From TMED14 sp002167805 (GTDB taxonomy: Bacteria; Bacteroidota; Bacteroidia; Flavobacteriales; Schleiferiaceae), in assembly GCA_965655795.1 (NCBI GenBank), contig CBFHHY010000001.1:62001-126000 (forward strand): a stretch of DNA of 64,000 nt, given 5' to 3'. Under the pieces are notes generated by a model. It was given only the letters and a program-made list of their open reading frames with translations, was not told where the DNA came from and made no database searches. A program made the translations under genes and the position numbers. Numbering within the stretch: the first letter of the stretch is position 1; every line of letters starts with the position of its first letter. Below are positions 1 through 10,011 of this stretch, in pieces.

Positions 1-24
1 TATAGTTTTAAAAATTGATAGCAT

Positions 25-852
25 TTATTTATTTTGAATCCAAACATCCATTTGAGGGAATGCAATTGTAATATTATTTTTTCGAAATGCTTGGTCTATA
101 CTATATCTTAATTCAGATTTTGTAAACTCAATTTTAAAAAGATTAGAACTATGAAAATTTGCATTGAACTCAAGGGAATTACTACCAAAGTTCAAGAATT
201 GGATTGATGGAGCTGGTTTAGATTGTACGTCTTTATGCTCATTTAGGCATTGGATCAAAATTTTCTCTACTAAACGAGTGTCTGATCCATATGCCACTCC
301 TACGGAAATATGAAATCTTGTGGAAGCGTTTTGATGACTCCAATTAATGACTCCTTGATTGGTAAGCTTACTATTTGGGAGAATTACGGAAATATCATCT
401 CGGGTAGAAATTTTTGTGGTTCTAAGACTTACTTCCTTTACGATACCTATCATTCCATCAATCTCAATAATATCTCCAGCAGAGATACTTCTTTCCGAAA
501 GAAGTATTATTCCTGAAATGAAATCTCTAAATGTATCCTGTAACCCAAGGCCTAATCCAACAAAGAGTGCCGTTGAGTATGCTAAAATCACCGTAATCTC
601 TATTCCTGAAAAATCGAGAGTGAATAAGATAGTTATTATCCAAATAAAATAATTTAAGAGCTGCATTAGGGAATATGCGGTTCCCTGATCAACTCTTTTT
701 CTTGAAACTGCTCGATTAAAAATTCTCTTAATTAAGTATGTGATTAAGCGAGCAAATGAAAGAATGAAAACTACTTGAATGATATCAAATAGGGATACAC
801 TTATATTTTCATATTTAAAAATAACAAGTTCTAGAATATCGGAGAAGGTCAT
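25..852 (-). CDS. MscS-family mechanosensitive ion channel
   Basis: A 275-residue small-conductance mechanosensitive channel of the inner membrane, expected to release solutes on hypo-osmotic shock. Two hydrophobic helices (about 18-42 and 60-80) precede the pore-lining helix (about 88-120), which is rich in Gly and Ala (VGLGLGLQD) and runs into the conserved ISG..LLSE stretch. The beta domain follows (GDIIEIDG..G.V.E), with RTTKI and the LPNSKL segment typical of MscS, then the alpha/beta C-terminal domain. The length is close to E. coli MscS (286), so this is a minimal form. It is the last gene of a minus-strand run, 11 bases after the ABC permease, and is probably cotranscribed with it. 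Family assignment is firm; ion selectivity cannot be read from sequence. Confidence 0.93.
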   Translation of the reverse strand: MTFSDILELVIFKYENISVSLFDIIQVVFILSFARLITYLIKRIFNRAVSRKRVDQGTAYSLMQLLNYFIWIITILFTLDFSGIEITVILAYSTALFVGLGLGLQDTFRDFISGIILLSERSISAGDIIEIDGMIGIVKEVSLRTTKISTRDDISVILPNSKLTNQGVINWSHQNASTRFHISVGVAYGSDTRLVEKILIQCLNEHKDVQSKPAPSIQFLNFGSNSLEFNANFHSSNLFKIEFTKSELRYSIDQAFRKNNITIAFPQMDVWIQNK

Positions 853-863
853 TTATTTGTTGT

Positions 864-2183
864 TTATTTTCTTAGTATCCATTTATAAAGGTCTCTATAA
901 TTTGCCTTTTTACCATAAGAAAGAATCCCAATTCGATAAATTCTTGCTGACACCCATGTAGTTCCAATAAAGCCTATAATTAAAAGTGAAGTGCTTAACA
1001 ATATTTCCCATGTTTCTACTCCTCCAAATGGGAGTCGAATCATCATTGCCATAGGCGAGCTAAAGGGAATAAATGATAACCACGTGGCGAGAGTTCCATT
1101 GGGTTCTTGCATCATCTGTCCGCCTAGCATTAACGTCAGTAGTAAAGGGATTGTTAGGGGAATCATAAATTGCTGCGTGTCAGCTTCGGCGTCAACAGCA
1201 GCCCCGACAGCCGCAAATAATGCTCCATAAAGGAGGTAGCCTCCAAGAAAATAAAAAATAAAAAAACCTATAAGTTTCGAAATATTAAAATTTTTCAAGC
1301 TTTCAATAACTTCATTAAGAGCATTTTGTGATTTCACATTTTGCATTACCAAATCTTCAGATGCGATTTGTGAAATATCAGATCCAATTAAACCAAAGCT
1401 TCCAGCGATAGAATAAATTATTGTGCTAAAAGCAATGAGAATTATAAATTGTAAAAGTCCCACTCCAGCAATTCCTATAATTTTACCTAAAAGAAGTTGT
1501 ATCGGTTTTACAGATGTTATGATCACCTCAACAATTCTCGAGGTTTTTTCTTCGATGACCCCACGCATTATTTGAGCTGAATAAAGAAAGGTAAACATGT
1601 AAATAAAAAAAGAAGCTCCAAATCCTATGGCCATCTTAAGAGGAAGAGAACTTGTCTCAGAGCCTTCTTCCGTAAGGTCTAGATTTTTAATATTTACAGT
1701 TGTAGTGGAATTTTTTACAATTGCAGGATCTACGCCGTTAATTTTAAATTTTTCTTCGGTAGCTAATTTCCCAAGACGTCTTTCTATGTCGCGGGTAAGT
1801 TCCATTCCAATATCTCCTTTGGAGTATAATCTCGTATTGCGAAGTATGAAATCGGGGTCGCCATTTATTGAAGGTGGAAGAAAAAGTAAACCATCATAAG
1901 TTTCTTTATCCCTAACTGCAGAAATGGCTGATTCTTCGTCAAACTCATCAGGGTTTAAATACTTAAAACTGTGTTTTGATATTTTTTCAGTCCCCACCAA
2001 GAGGTAAGAATTATCGACAACAAGCAGTTTTTTGGGATCTTCATCCACATTACTCGCTATTAGAGCTGGAACAACTAAGAGCGCACCAATTGCAATAGGC
2101 CCAATAATCGACATCAATAAAAAAGTTTTGTTTTTAACTCTTGTGGTAAATTCTCGCAATGCGATAATAATAAATGGATTCAT
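864..2183 (-). CDS. ABC-2 type transporter permease (NatB-like)
   Basis: A 439-residue permease of the ABC2_membrane_3 / NatB type. One N-terminal transmembrane helix (about 20-45) is followed by a large extracytoplasmic domain (about 46-180) and then five or six helices in the C-terminal half, with the conserved EEKTSRIVEVI segment between the first two of these. It overlaps the start of its ATPase partner's stop by 4 bases (2180-2183), so the two are translationally coupled and form an exporter. NatAB in Bacillus exports sodium, but many homologues have unknown substrates, so the cargo here is undetermined. Neighbours are mfd upstream and mscS downstream. Confidence 0.9.
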   Translation of the reverse strand: MNPFIIIALREFTTRVKNKTFLLMSIIGPIAIGALLVVPALIASNVDEDPKKLLVVDNSYLLVGTEKISKHSFKYLNPDEFDEESAISAVRDKETYDGLLFLPPSINGDPDFILRNTRLYSKGDIGMELTRDIERRLGKLATEEKFKINGVDPAIVKNSTTTVNIKNLDLTEEGSETSSLPLKMAIGFGASFFIYMFTFLYSAQIMRGVIEEKTSRIVEVIITSVKPIQLLLGKIIGIAGVGLLQFIILIAFSTIIYSIAGSFGLIGSDISQIASEDLVMQNVKSQNALNEVIESLKNFNISKLIGFFIFYFLGGYLLYGALFAAVGAAVDAEADTQQFMIPLTIPLLLTLMLGGQMMQEPNGTLATWLSFIPFSSPMAMMIRLPFGGVETWEILLSTSLLIIGFIGTTWVSARIYRIGILSYGKKANYRDLYKWILRK

Positions 2184-3091
2184 TTTTTTACTGATTTGAT
2201 GAAAATATCATTCATGCTTGGTATGATTTCTTCAAAACTTATGGTATCTACTTGGCTGGATAAATTTTTCATGATCTCAGAAGCACTATGTTTCTGGCTT
2301 TGAAGTTCAGCAATAAAAACTCCTTTTTTAATATCAGCACTATTTTGAACCAGATGAACTTCATTTGGTATTGAAAGACTAATAGCTTTATCTGATCGAT
2401 ATATTAACCTAAAATTCCCATCGCGATGTGATTCTTTTATATCGTTAACGCTGCCATCAAGTATTTTTTCACCATTATTTAATAAAGCGATATGGCTACA
2501 TAACTCTTCAACACTTTCCATTCTATGTGTCGATAAAACAATTGTAGCACCATCATCGCGGATTCTTAGGATTTCATCACGAATAAGGGCAGCATTTACA
2601 GGGTCTAGACCACTAAAAGGTTCATCGAATATTAAGAGTTTGGGCTCGTGAAGAACTGTAGTAATAAACTGAATTTTCTGAGCCATTCCTTTTGAAAGGT
2701 CTTCAATTTTTTTGTCCCACCATGTCTCTAAATTCCATTTTTTGAACCAAACATGAAGTCTTGATCTTGCCTCATTTCGACTTAATCCCTTTAATTGAGA
2801 AAGATACATGGCTTGTTCACCAACTTTCATTTTCTTATAAAGCCCTCTTTCTTCGGGAAGGTACCCGATCCATCGTCTGTCCTCAGAGCGAATGTTTTGT
2901 CCATAAAATTCAATATAACCAGTATCAGGTGCTATTATTTGATTAACAATTCTCAAAAGAGTTGTTTTACCCGCACCATTGGGTCCGAGAAGTCCAAATA
3001 TGCTTCCTTCTGGAATGCTTATATCCAGTGGGTGAAGAGCAACATGATTTTCATATTTTTTGTCTACGCCAAATGATTGGATTGCATTCAT
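2180..3091 (-). CDS. ABC transporter ATP-binding protein (NatA-like)
   Basis: A 303-residue ATPase subunit. Walker A is GPNGAGKT at residues 36-43. The signature is a divergent LSKGMAQK in place of LSGGQ, as is common in NatA-type ATPases, and Walker B is LLIFDEPFSGLD, followed by a switch His in STHRMES. A C-terminal extension of about 80 residues lies beyond the nucleotide-binding domain; this DUF4162-like tail is typical of NatA-type proteins. It lies 14 bases after mfd and overlaps the permease gene. It energises the exporter formed with the 864-2183 product. The substrate is unknown. Confidence 0.92.
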   Translation of the reverse strand: MNAIQSFGVDKKYENHVALHPLDISIPEGSIFGLLGPNGAGKTTLLRIVNQIIAPDTGYIEFYGQNIRSEDRRWIGYLPEERGLYKKMKVGEQAMYLSQLKGLSRNEARSRLHVWFKKWNLETWWDKKIEDLSKGMAQKIQFITTVLHEPKLLIFDEPFSGLDPVNAALIRDEILRIRDDGATIVLSTHRMESVEELCSHIALLNNGEKILDGSVNDIKESHRDGNFRLIYRSDKAISLSIPNEVHLVQNSADIKKGVFIAELQSQKHSASEIMKNLSSQVDTISFEEIIPSMNDIFIKSVKK

Positions 3092-3105
3092 GGTGCTGAA
3101 TTAAA

Positions 3106-6100
3106 TTATTTGTGATTTTTGATTTCTTGCAAAGTTATGAAAGCCTCTATGACTGAATACACCGATTCAATAATAATAGATAATCGGCTTGTTTGTTTCA
3201 TTCGATACCTTGATGGGTTTTCTTGTATTTTTTTCAAAAATGCTGTTATTGTATTTTCAGGAGGCTCATTCCCTTCATCTTCATTAAAGTGAAGAATCAT
3301 TTTTCCACTTTTTAAAATAATTTTCCCTAATCCCAATTCAGTTCCTAACCATTTAATTTTCATAGATTCGACTAGTTCTTTTGCTTCTTTTGGCATCGAG
3401 CCAAACCGATCCTCTAAACTGATACTAAACTTTTCAAGTTCGTTTTGATTATTGATTTTGTTCAGGTCTCGGTAGATTCTCAATCTCTCTTCAACGAAAT
3501 TCACGTAACTATCAGGGAAAAGAAGTTCCAGATCTGTATCAATCTGACAAGGTAATTTAACCTCCGGGAAGCCATCTTTTTTATTTTCAAAGAGATCTTT
3601 GAAATCTTGATGTTTGAGTTCATTCACTGCCTCTGAGAGAAGTCTCTGATATGTTTCAAAGCCCAGGTCATTTATGAACCCACTTTGCTCTCCTCCCAAT
3701 AAATCTCCAGCACCCCGAATTTCGAGGTCTCTAAGAGCAATTTTAAAACCAGATCCCAAATCAGAAAATTGCTCAAGTGCTTGAAGCCTTTTTCTTGATT
3801 CTTCTGGTAATCCATTTATTGGTGGAGAAATCAGATAGCAAAAGGCTTTTTTATTCGATCTTCCCACTCTTCCTCGCATTTGGTGAAGATCACTCAGCCC
3901 AAATTTGTGAGCCTGGTTTATAATCATGGTATTTGCAGATGGGACATCAAGCCCACTCTCAACAATGGTGGTACTAACAAGAATATCATATTTGCTATCC
4001 ATAAAATCCATTAGTATATCTTCTAATTCTTTCCCTTTCATTTTTCCATGACCAATGGCTATTCGAGCATCAGGAAGTAATCTCTTTAAGGAGCTTGCAA
4101 TCTCTTTAATATTTTCAACTCTATTATGAATAAAGAAAGCTTGGCCACCTCTACGAACTTCATAATCTAAAACATCACGAATTTTTTCTTCATTAAAACC
4201 TATAATTTGAGTATCGATTGGTTGTCTATTCTCAGGTGGTGTATTCATCACACTCAGATCTCTAGCTGCCATCAATGAAAATTGCATGGTCCTTGGGATC
4301 GGTGTAGCAGTCAATGTCAAAGTATCAACGTTAACTTTTATGGTTTTTAGTTTATCTTTTACGTTCACTCCAAACTTTTGCTCTTCATCAATGATTAAAA
4401 GTCCAAGGTCTTTAAATTTTATATCTTTACTAGCGAGCTTGTGAGTCCCGACGATAATATCGATTCTTCCTTCATTTAATTCGTTTAAGATTCGCTTAAT
4501 ATCTTTTGAACTCCTTGATCGATTCAAATAATCAATTCTTACTGGAAAGCCCTTTAGTCTTTCATTAAAGGTTTTGAAGTGCTGAAAAGCCAAGATTGTT
4601 GTTGGTACAAGAATTGCAACTTGCTTGTTGTCATTTACAGCTTTGAATGCAGCACGCACAGCAATTTCTGTTTTTCCAAACCCTACATCGCCGCATATTA
4701 GACGATCCATTGGAATGGTAGATTCCATATCTGATTTAACATCTGATGTTGCTTTTTCTTGATCAGGTGTATCATCGTATTGGAAATATCCTTCTAGTTC
4801 ATTTTGTAAATAATTATCAGGGGAGAAGGAAAACCCTTTTGCCTCTTTTCTTTTTGCATAGAGTTTAATTAAATCATATGCTAATATTTTAACTCTTGAT
4901 TTTGTTTTTGTCTTTAGATTTTGCCATGCGGGTGATCCTAATTTATTTATGGAAGGGCTTGCGCCATCCTTGCTATTAAATTTTGAAATTTTGTGCAGCC
5001 CGTGTATACTGACATAAAGGAGATCAGAGTCCTTATAAATAAGTTTGATGGCCTCTTGATTTTTCCCTTGAATATTTAATTTTTGCAATCCACCAAACTT
5101 ACCGATACCATGGTCTACATGAGTGACATAATCACCAATTTGTAATGAATTTAGTTCTCTAAGGGTTATTGCCTGTGCTTTATTTAATCCGCTTCGCAAA
5201 TTAAATTTCTGATATTTTTCAAAAATTTCATGATCTGTATAAACTACTTTTTTCCCAGGTAAGTCTTCGAAACCCATGTGCAATGCTCCCTCAACCCAAT
5301 TAATTTGAATTTGGGTATCACTCATATCGTGAATGATAGACTCCAGGCGCTTTTTTTGTTGAGCTTGCCCATACATTAACCAGATTTGGATTCCATTATT
5401 TTGATGAGTATTGAATGTTTTTATTACGAGCGGAAAGTTTTTAGCAAAAGACATGCGAGGGGATATTCCCCAATTTTTCTCTGAAATATTTGTTTGATTT
5501 GAATCGGCAATAATTATTTTTTCTGTAATCTCTTTTTGGAATTCTTTTTTTGTTAGTTGCAGCATGGAGGGATCATTCTTACCTTTTGTTTGAGAATGTT
5601 TCAAGATTATATTTTCCACATGCCGGTAACATTTTTCTATTTGCTCTGCAATAGCGTCTGAATTTGGAATCCATATATTTTCAATGTTTTGAGAATACGT
5701 TAGAAGAGATTGCCTTGGCTCATCAACATATTTATTTTCAATATTTGCAATTAGAGTTATCTCTGAAATTTTTTCAAGGCTAAGTTGATCCTCTACTGAG
5801 AATGCTCTTAGACTCTCAACTTCATTTCCAATAAATTCAATTCTTGTTGGATTCTCCTGAGAAAATGAAAATACATCAACAATACCTCCTCTTAATGAGA
5901 ATTGTCCTGGCAATTCTACGAAGTCTACACGCTCAAAACCTAAGTCAAATAAATTTTCATTGAAAAAATTTAAATCAATAAATTGGTTGACTTTAATTTT
6001 TAATTTTTTTGATTTTAGCGATTTTTGGGATATCACTTTTTCTGCAATAGCCTCTGGGTAAGTAACAATAATGCATGGTTTAGACGGTGTGCTTAACCTC

Positions 6101-6438
6101 TCGAGTACCTCTGTTCTAAGACCGATATTAATATTATCGAGATTTTCTTGCTCTGAGTAGGGTCTTTTGTAGGAGTCTGGAAAAAAAACAACTCTTTGAG
6201 GGCCAAGTAATTTTTCTAGATCATTAAAGAAATAAGCTCCTTCTTCTTTTTCTCGGCGAATTATAATCCATGATTTCTCAGATTTAACAAATGTACATGC
6301 AGCTATTAAAGGAATTGAGGACCCAGATAATCCATTAATTGGGATTATATTTCCTTTATTTTCTGTTGACCAAGATTCAAAAAAATCTATGAATCTAGAA
6401 TCTTTTTGGTATTGAGTAATTAGTTCTTTTTCCTGCAT
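3106..6438 (-). CDS. mfd: Transcription-repair coupling factor Mfd
   Basis: A 1110-residue DNA translocase that removes RNA polymerase stalled at DNA lesions and recruits UvrA. The order of domains is the classic one: a UvrB-like N-terminal module; a CarD-like RNA-polymerase-interaction domain near residues 420-490 (GDYVTHVDHGIGKF); a superfamily 2 helicase core with Walker A GDVGFGKT at residues 583-590, a DEEQ box (IIDEEQKFGV) and motif III TATPIPRT; a second RecA lobe ending in QMRGRVGRS; and the C-terminal TRCF domain. The length is close to that of other Bacteroidota Mfd proteins. It lies 7 bases downstream of fbp and upstream of the ABC pair on the same strand. Confidence 0.98.
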   Translation of the reverse strand: MQEKELITQYQKDSRFIDFFESWSTENKGNIIPINGLSGSSIPLIAACTFVKSEKSWIIIRREKEEGAYFFNDLEKLLGPQRVVFFPDSYKRPYSEQENLDNINIGLRTEVLERLSTPSKPCIIVTYPEAIAEKVISQKSLKSKKLKIKVNQFIDLNFFNENLFDLGFERVDFVELPGQFSLRGGIVDVFSFSQENPTRIEFIGNEVESLRAFSVEDQLSLEKISEITLIANIENKYVDEPRQSLLTYSQNIENIWIPNSDAIAEQIEKCYRHVENIILKHSQTKGKNDPSMLQLTKKEFQKEITEKIIIADSNQTNISEKNWGISPRMSFAKNFPLVIKTFNTHQNNGIQIWLMYGQAQQKKRLESIIHDMSDTQIQINWVEGALHMGFEDLPGKKVVYTDHEIFEKYQKFNLRSGLNKAQAITLRELNSLQIGDYVTHVDHGIGKFGGLQKLNIQGKNQEAIKLIYKDSDLLYVSIHGLHKISKFNSKDGASPSINKLGSPAWQNLKTKTKSRVKILAYDLIKLYAKRKEAKGFSFSPDNYLQNELEGYFQYDDTPDQEKATSDVKSDMESTIPMDRLICGDVGFGKTEIAVRAAFKAVNDNKQVAILVPTTILAFQHFKTFNERLKGFPVRIDYLNRSRSSKDIKRILNELNEGRIDIIVGTHKLASKDIKFKDLGLLIIDEEQKFGVNVKDKLKTIKVNVDTLTLTATPIPRTMQFSLMAARDLSVMNTPPENRQPIDTQIIGFNEEKIRDVLDYEVRRGGQAFFIHNRVENIKEIASSLKRLLPDARIAIGHGKMKGKELEDILMDFMDSKYDILVSTTIVESGLDVPSANTMIINQAHKFGLSDLHQMRGRVGRSNKKAFCYLISPPINGLPEESRKRLQALEQFSDLGSGFKIALRDLEIRGAGDLLGGEQSGFINDLGFETYQRLLSEAVNELKHQDFKDLFENKKDGFPEVKLPCQIDTDLELLFPDSYVNFVEERLRIYRDLNKINNQNELEKFSISLEDRFGSMPKEAKELVESMKIKWLGTELGLGKIILKSGKMILHFNEDEGNEPPENTITAFLKKIQENPSRYRMKQTSRLSIIIESVYSVIEAFITLQEIKNHK

Positions 6439-6445
6439 TTTTCAA

Positions 6446-7453
6446 TCATTCCGCAAGAAATGACTCGGCCTCAAGGACCATTGCGGTTGATCCTGCAAAG
6501 TAAGGCACGCGCTGGTGAAGTTCAGTAGGTTTTATGTCTAAAATTCTTTGCTCACCATTTGTGGCTCGTCCACCAGCTTGCTCAACAATAAACGCCAGAG
6601 GATTACATTCATAAAGTAACCTCAACTTGCCGTTTGGGCTCAGGGTTCCTGTAGGGTAAATATAAATTCCTCCTTTTAATATGTTTCTATGCAAGTCGCA
6701 AACTAAGGAGCCAATATATCGACTTGTATATGGCCGATCAGATTGGATATCAAGAGCTTGACAAAACTTCAAATATTTTTTTACTCCACTTGGGAAATGA
6801 ACATAATTTCCTTCATTGATCGAATAAATTTTACCCTTTTCTGGAATTTTCATATTTGGATGCGAAAGGCAATAAGTTCCAATGCTCGGATCTAGAGTAA
6901 ACCCGTTGACTCCATGTCCTGTGGTAAAGACCAACATGGTACTGGACCCGTATACAATATATCCTGCAGCGACTTGCATATTCCCAGGCTGAAGAAAATC
7001 ACTAAAGTCTGCAGGGTTTCCCGGTTTAGATATTCTTCGATAAATACTAAAAATAGTACCCACAGATACGTTGACATCAATATTGGAACTACCATCTAAA
7101 GGGTCAATTAAGACAATATATTTACTTGAGGAGTGCATATTATCATCAAAACTTATATAGTCTTCAAGTTCTTCACTTGCCACCCCGCAAACCTCTCCCA
7201 TTGAACGCAATGTTCTAATGAAGGTATCATTAGCAAAGACATCTAATTTCATTTGATTTTCACCCTGAATGTTTTCTGAACCAGCATGTCCAAGTATATC
7301 AGCAAGCCCCGCTTTATTTATTTCTCTATTTACAACTTTTGATGCGAGTCGAATCGATGACAAAAGTTGAGATAGCTCGCCAGTGGCATATGGAAACTTT
7401 TCTTGATTTTCTACCAAAAATTCTCCAAGAGTAGTAGGTCGATGTTGTTTCAT
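6446..7453 (-). CDS. fbp: Fructose-1,6-bisphosphatase class I
   Basis: A 335-residue class I fructose-1,6-bisphosphatase, the committed gluconeogenic phosphatase that makes fructose 6-phosphate in the cytoplasm. Metal- and substrate-binding elements are visible: the VLIDPLDGSSNIDV block near residue 115-125, the downstream NEGN segment, SRYIGSLVCDLHRNI, and the C-terminal EQAGGRA. It begins the five-gene minus-strand run that continues with mfd. Only 34 bases separate it from the divergent acetyltransferase gene, so its promoter probably lies in or beside that gap. The same window carries the opposing glycolytic enzyme, a class I aldolase, at 36560-37618. Confidence 0.97.
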   Translation of the reverse strand: MKQHRPTTLGEFLVENQEKFPYATGELSQLLSSIRLASKVVNREINKAGLADILGHAGSENIQGENQMKLDVFANDTFIRTLRSMGEVCGVASEELEDYISFDDNMHSSSKYIVLIDPLDGSSNIDVNVSVGTIFSIYRRISKPGNPADFSDFLQPGNMQVAAGYIVYGSSTMLVFTTGHGVNGFTLDPSIGTYCLSHPNMKIPEKGKIYSINEGNYVHFPSGVKKYLKFCQALDIQSDRPYTSRYIGSLVCDLHRNILKGGIYIYPTGTLSPNGKLRLLYECNPLAFIVEQAGGRATNGEQRILDIKPTELHQRVPYFAGSTAMVLEAESFLAE

Positions 7454-7487
7454 TTTTTATAATCAAGGGTTGGGTTAAAGATAGAGC

Positions 7488-8024
7488 ATGGGTTATTACT
7501 TTTACGATATGAATGATCAAATTGAGGATGTTTCGATTCGATGGGCAAATAAGTCGGATTTTCCCGAAATTCTATCCTTGATCCAAGAGCTTGCTCTCTT
7601 TGAGAAGGAGCCTGATCAAGTCGTGATAACTCAAGACCAATTAGAAAGAGATTGGGAGTCAAATAAATTTGTATGCATGCTTGCAGTTTCTGCAAACACA
7701 GATGTGATTTTTGGAATGGCTCTTTGTCATGAGAGATATTCAACCTGGAAGGGTTTAACTGCTCATTTAGAGGACTTGATTGTTAGAAAAGATTTTAGAG
7801 GTAAAGGAATTGGAAGAAGGTTAATGGAATCAACCATACAATGGGCGAGGTCGATAAATGCAAAAAGATTGCATTGGGAGGTATTAAATTGGAACACTGA
7901 TGCTATTGGCTTTTATGAATCGATTGGATCTGAAGTGCTGAGAGATTGGTACCCTTGCAGATTATCAGAATTAGATATGAAAAATTTTCCTTTTGAATAC
8001 CCTCAATTCATTTATCGAATATGA
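7488..8024 (+). CDS. GNAT-family N-acetyltransferase
   Basis: A 178-residue GCN5-related acetyltransferase. The acetyl-CoA loop is visible as VRKDFRGKGIGRRLM (R/Q-x-x-G-x-G/A), followed by WEVLNWNTDAIGFYESIG, the usual beta5-alpha4 region. The fold resembles diamine acetyltransferases (SAT family), but the substrate cannot be assigned. Two starts are possible: ATG at 7488, or ATG at 7509, which gives a more typical N-terminus a few residues before the first strand (VSIRWA). The stop overlaps the aspartate kinase start by 4 bases (8021-8024), so the two are cotranscribed and translationally coupled. That pairing does not by itself define a role in amino-acid metabolism. Confidence 0.88.
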   Translation: MGYYFYDMNDQIEDVSIRWANKSDFPEILSLIQELALFEKEPDQVVITQDQLERDWESNKFVCMLAVSANTDVIFGMALCHERYSTWKGLTAHLEDLIVRKDFRGKGIGRRLMESTIQWARSINAKRLHWEVLNWNTDAIGFYESIGSEVLRDWYPCRLSELDMKNFPFEYPQFIYRI

Positions 8025-9277
8025 CAAATTGGTCTGTTTTTAAATTTGGAGGAAACTCTCTGAAAGATCAAAAATCACTAGAAAGAGCTATTGATTTAGT
8101 ATCTGAATTTGGCAATGGAAGATTACTGATAGTAGTCTCAGCGATGGGAAAATCAACAAATGCTTTAGAGTCGTATCTAGAAGCACGAATCAATAAAGAT
8201 TTGAATTTAGAAAATCAAATATGGCAGGAGTTGAAAGATTTTCATGTCGAGATATCTAAGTCATTAAATTTATTTGATGAAGTGTTAAGATTAGGAATTG
8301 AAGGAGAATTAAATCGCATCCGGAAGCTATCGATAGATTCGCCTTATGAAAGGTTATATGATTCCGTTGTTTCTGCTGGAGAAATTTTATCATCTATAAT
8401 TTTGCATGCTGCCATTCAGACCAAATTTCCAAATGCGTCATGGTTAGATTCGAGAATGGTTATAAAGACTAATAGTAGTCACAAAAGAGCTGAGATTAAT
8501 CTGGAATATACAGAGAGGAGTATTCATGATAAATTGATAAACCAACAGGGAGTTTGGATTTCTCAGGGTTTTATTGGTGCTTCAGAGCAAACTAAAGAGA
8601 CTACGACATTAGGTAGAGAGGGGTCTGATTATTCTGCAGCTATATTTGCATATTCATTGAAAGCCAAGGAGCTAACAATTTGGAAAGATGTTCCTGGACT
8701 CATGAGCGGAGATCCAAAATTTTTTAGAAATGTTCAACTTCTTCATGAGGTTCCTTACGATGAGGCAATGGAGATGGCATTCTTTGGAGCCACAGTTATT
8801 CACCCTAAGACTATTCAGCCCTTAAAGAGCAGAAATATAGTTTTACACGTGCGTTCATTCTTTGATAATAAATCAAGAGCAACTCAAATTTCCAATTTTA
8901 ATTTTTTAAAACCAAAGATCCCGTGTTTTTTGAGGAAATCAAATCAAACTATGATAGAAGTAAAGTCAAAGGATTTAAGCTTCATATCCGATGGTCAGCT
9001 TAGTGATATTTACAATATTTTTTCGAATATTGGCCTTACTGTGAATTTGGCCCAACATTCTGCTACCAAAGGCACATTTTGTATTTCTAGTGAACCGAGA
9101 TTAATTACGATAGCAGTTTCAAAACTCAATTCTTATGATGTTTTTCTGGAAAATGATTTGGTTCTTTATACAATTAGAAATCCTAATGAAGAATCAAAAA
9201 TTTGGCTAACAAGAAAAGGTCAACCTAAGATGGAGCAGAGCAGTGCTAAAATGGATCAGGCCCTTTTATTGGAGTGA
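8021..9277 (+). CDS. lysC: Aspartate kinase (monofunctional)
   Basis: A 418-residue aspartate kinase, the first step from aspartate to lysine, threonine, methionine and diaminopimelate. The N-terminal kinase signature reads KFGGNS (residues 8-13), with Asn where most homologues have Thr. The second nucleotide/substrate motif TTLGREGSDYSA is at 195-206, and EMAFFGATVIHPKT follows. The region after about residue 300 corresponds to the regulatory ACT domains but is short and divergent, so the usual lysine feedback site may not be conserved. It is coupled to the upstream acetyltransferase by a 4-base overlap and converges on the beta-barrel gene 12 bases downstream, with no clear hairpin between them. 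Confidence 0.93.
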   Translation: MTNWSVFKFGGNSLKDQKSLERAIDLVSEFGNGRLLIVVSAMGKSTNALESYLEARINKDLNLENQIWQELKDFHVEISKSLNLFDEVLRLGIEGELNRIRKLSIDSPYERLYDSVVSAGEILSSIILHAAIQTKFPNASWLDSRMVIKTNSSHKRAEINLEYTERSIHDKLINQQGVWISQGFIGASEQTKETTTLGREGSDYSAAIFAYSLKAKELTIWKDVPGLMSGDPKFFRNVQLLHEVPYDEAMEMAFFGATVIHPKTIQPLKSRNIVLHVRSFFDNKSRATQISNFNFLKPKIPCFLRKSNQTMIEVKSKDLSFISDGQLSDIYNIFSNIGLTVNLAQHSATKGTFCISSEPRLITIAVSKLNSYDVFLENDLVLYTIRNPNEESKIWLTRKGQPKMEQSSAKMDQALLLE

Positions 9278-9289
9278 AATGAGATCTAA

Positions 9290-9952
9290 TCACCAAGTGT
9301 AGATTGAATAGTTGAGCCCAATTCTTAAGCCAAGAAGTAAATCTGGTGTTTGATCATCTGATGTATGAAAACCTTCTAGACGATCTCCTGGAATCCAATA
9401 ATTATATATTTCTGCGCTAGTGGTCCAATGTTCATTGAGGCGTATTTTGACTCCCAAACCTCCGCCAAAAGATCCAGATATATTGGTTCCAGTATCGAAT
9501 ACGCAATCACTAGGGTATATAACGTCAGTCATATATTTACTCTGGCTTAGAGCCACTCCACCCATTCCAAAAATATAGGGAGATACCGAGTTTCGCTTCC
9601 AATATTTTCCATACTCTAAGATATTATATGTTATCCTGAGGCCTGAATTCACAAAATTACTTCTAACTAAAACGCCTGAATAATTGGCTAGTTGATGATT
9701 GGAGTTATCAGCATATAATTTACCATAGTCAAGTTCAATTCCAATTCCCCATTTTGGACCACTGTAAAAACTAAATTCACCACCAAAACTACTCCTTGCC
9801 TCTGTTAAGATTGCGTTTATGTTGCCTGATGCAAGATCGCCGATATGATTAGATGACCCAGTATGAAAATTTAAATTTATGGATTGAAGTGATCGCTGAG
9901 CACTCAACGAAAAATTAAAAATTAATATAGATAGAAATAGAACTCGTTGCAT
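9290..9952 (-). CDS. Small outer-membrane beta-barrel protein (DUF6089-like)
   Basis: A 220-residue protein with an N-terminal signal peptide (hydrophobic core about residues 4-17, cleavage after SLSAQ). The rest consists of alternating short amphipathic strands with many aromatic and Gly residues, as in an eight-stranded outer-membrane barrel. Segments such as SNHIGDLASG near the N-terminus, PYIFGMGGVAL in the middle and the aromatic end NYSIYTW resemble the DUF6089 family of Bacteroidota. The function is unknown. It closes the minus-strand run that starts with the CotH gene, separated by 59 bases from the dehydrogenase gene. Confidence 0.78.
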   Translation of the reverse strand: MQRVLFLSILIFNFSLSAQRSLQSINLNFHTGSSNHIGDLASGNINAILTEARSSFGGEFSFYSGPKWGIGIELDYGKLYADNSNHQLANYSGVLVRSNFVNSGLRITYNILEYGKYWKRNSVSPYIFGMGGVALSQSKYMTDVIYPSDCVFDTGTNISGSFGGGLGVKIRLNEHWTTSAEIYNYWIPGDRLEGFHTSDDQTPDLLLGLRIGLNYSIYTW

Positions 9953-10011
9953 AGTACTAAAGTATTAATATTTCATTGAGAATGAATTGAAAAATATCCA
10001 GTTTATAAATT

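Noticed and set aside
6892..7099. Antisense and other-frame reading frames inside fbp and other genes
   Set aside because: They have no family resemblance or conserved signals and are shadows of real genes in low-GC DNA.
7472..7479. Minus-strand TATCTTTA as the fbp promoter
   Set aside because: The last base of the -7 box differs (A for G) and no -33 is placed well, so I did not list it.
9953..10011. Palindromic AGTACTAAAGTATTA near 9954-9968 as an operator
   Set aside because: The symmetry is short and A/T-rich, close to chance in this composition.
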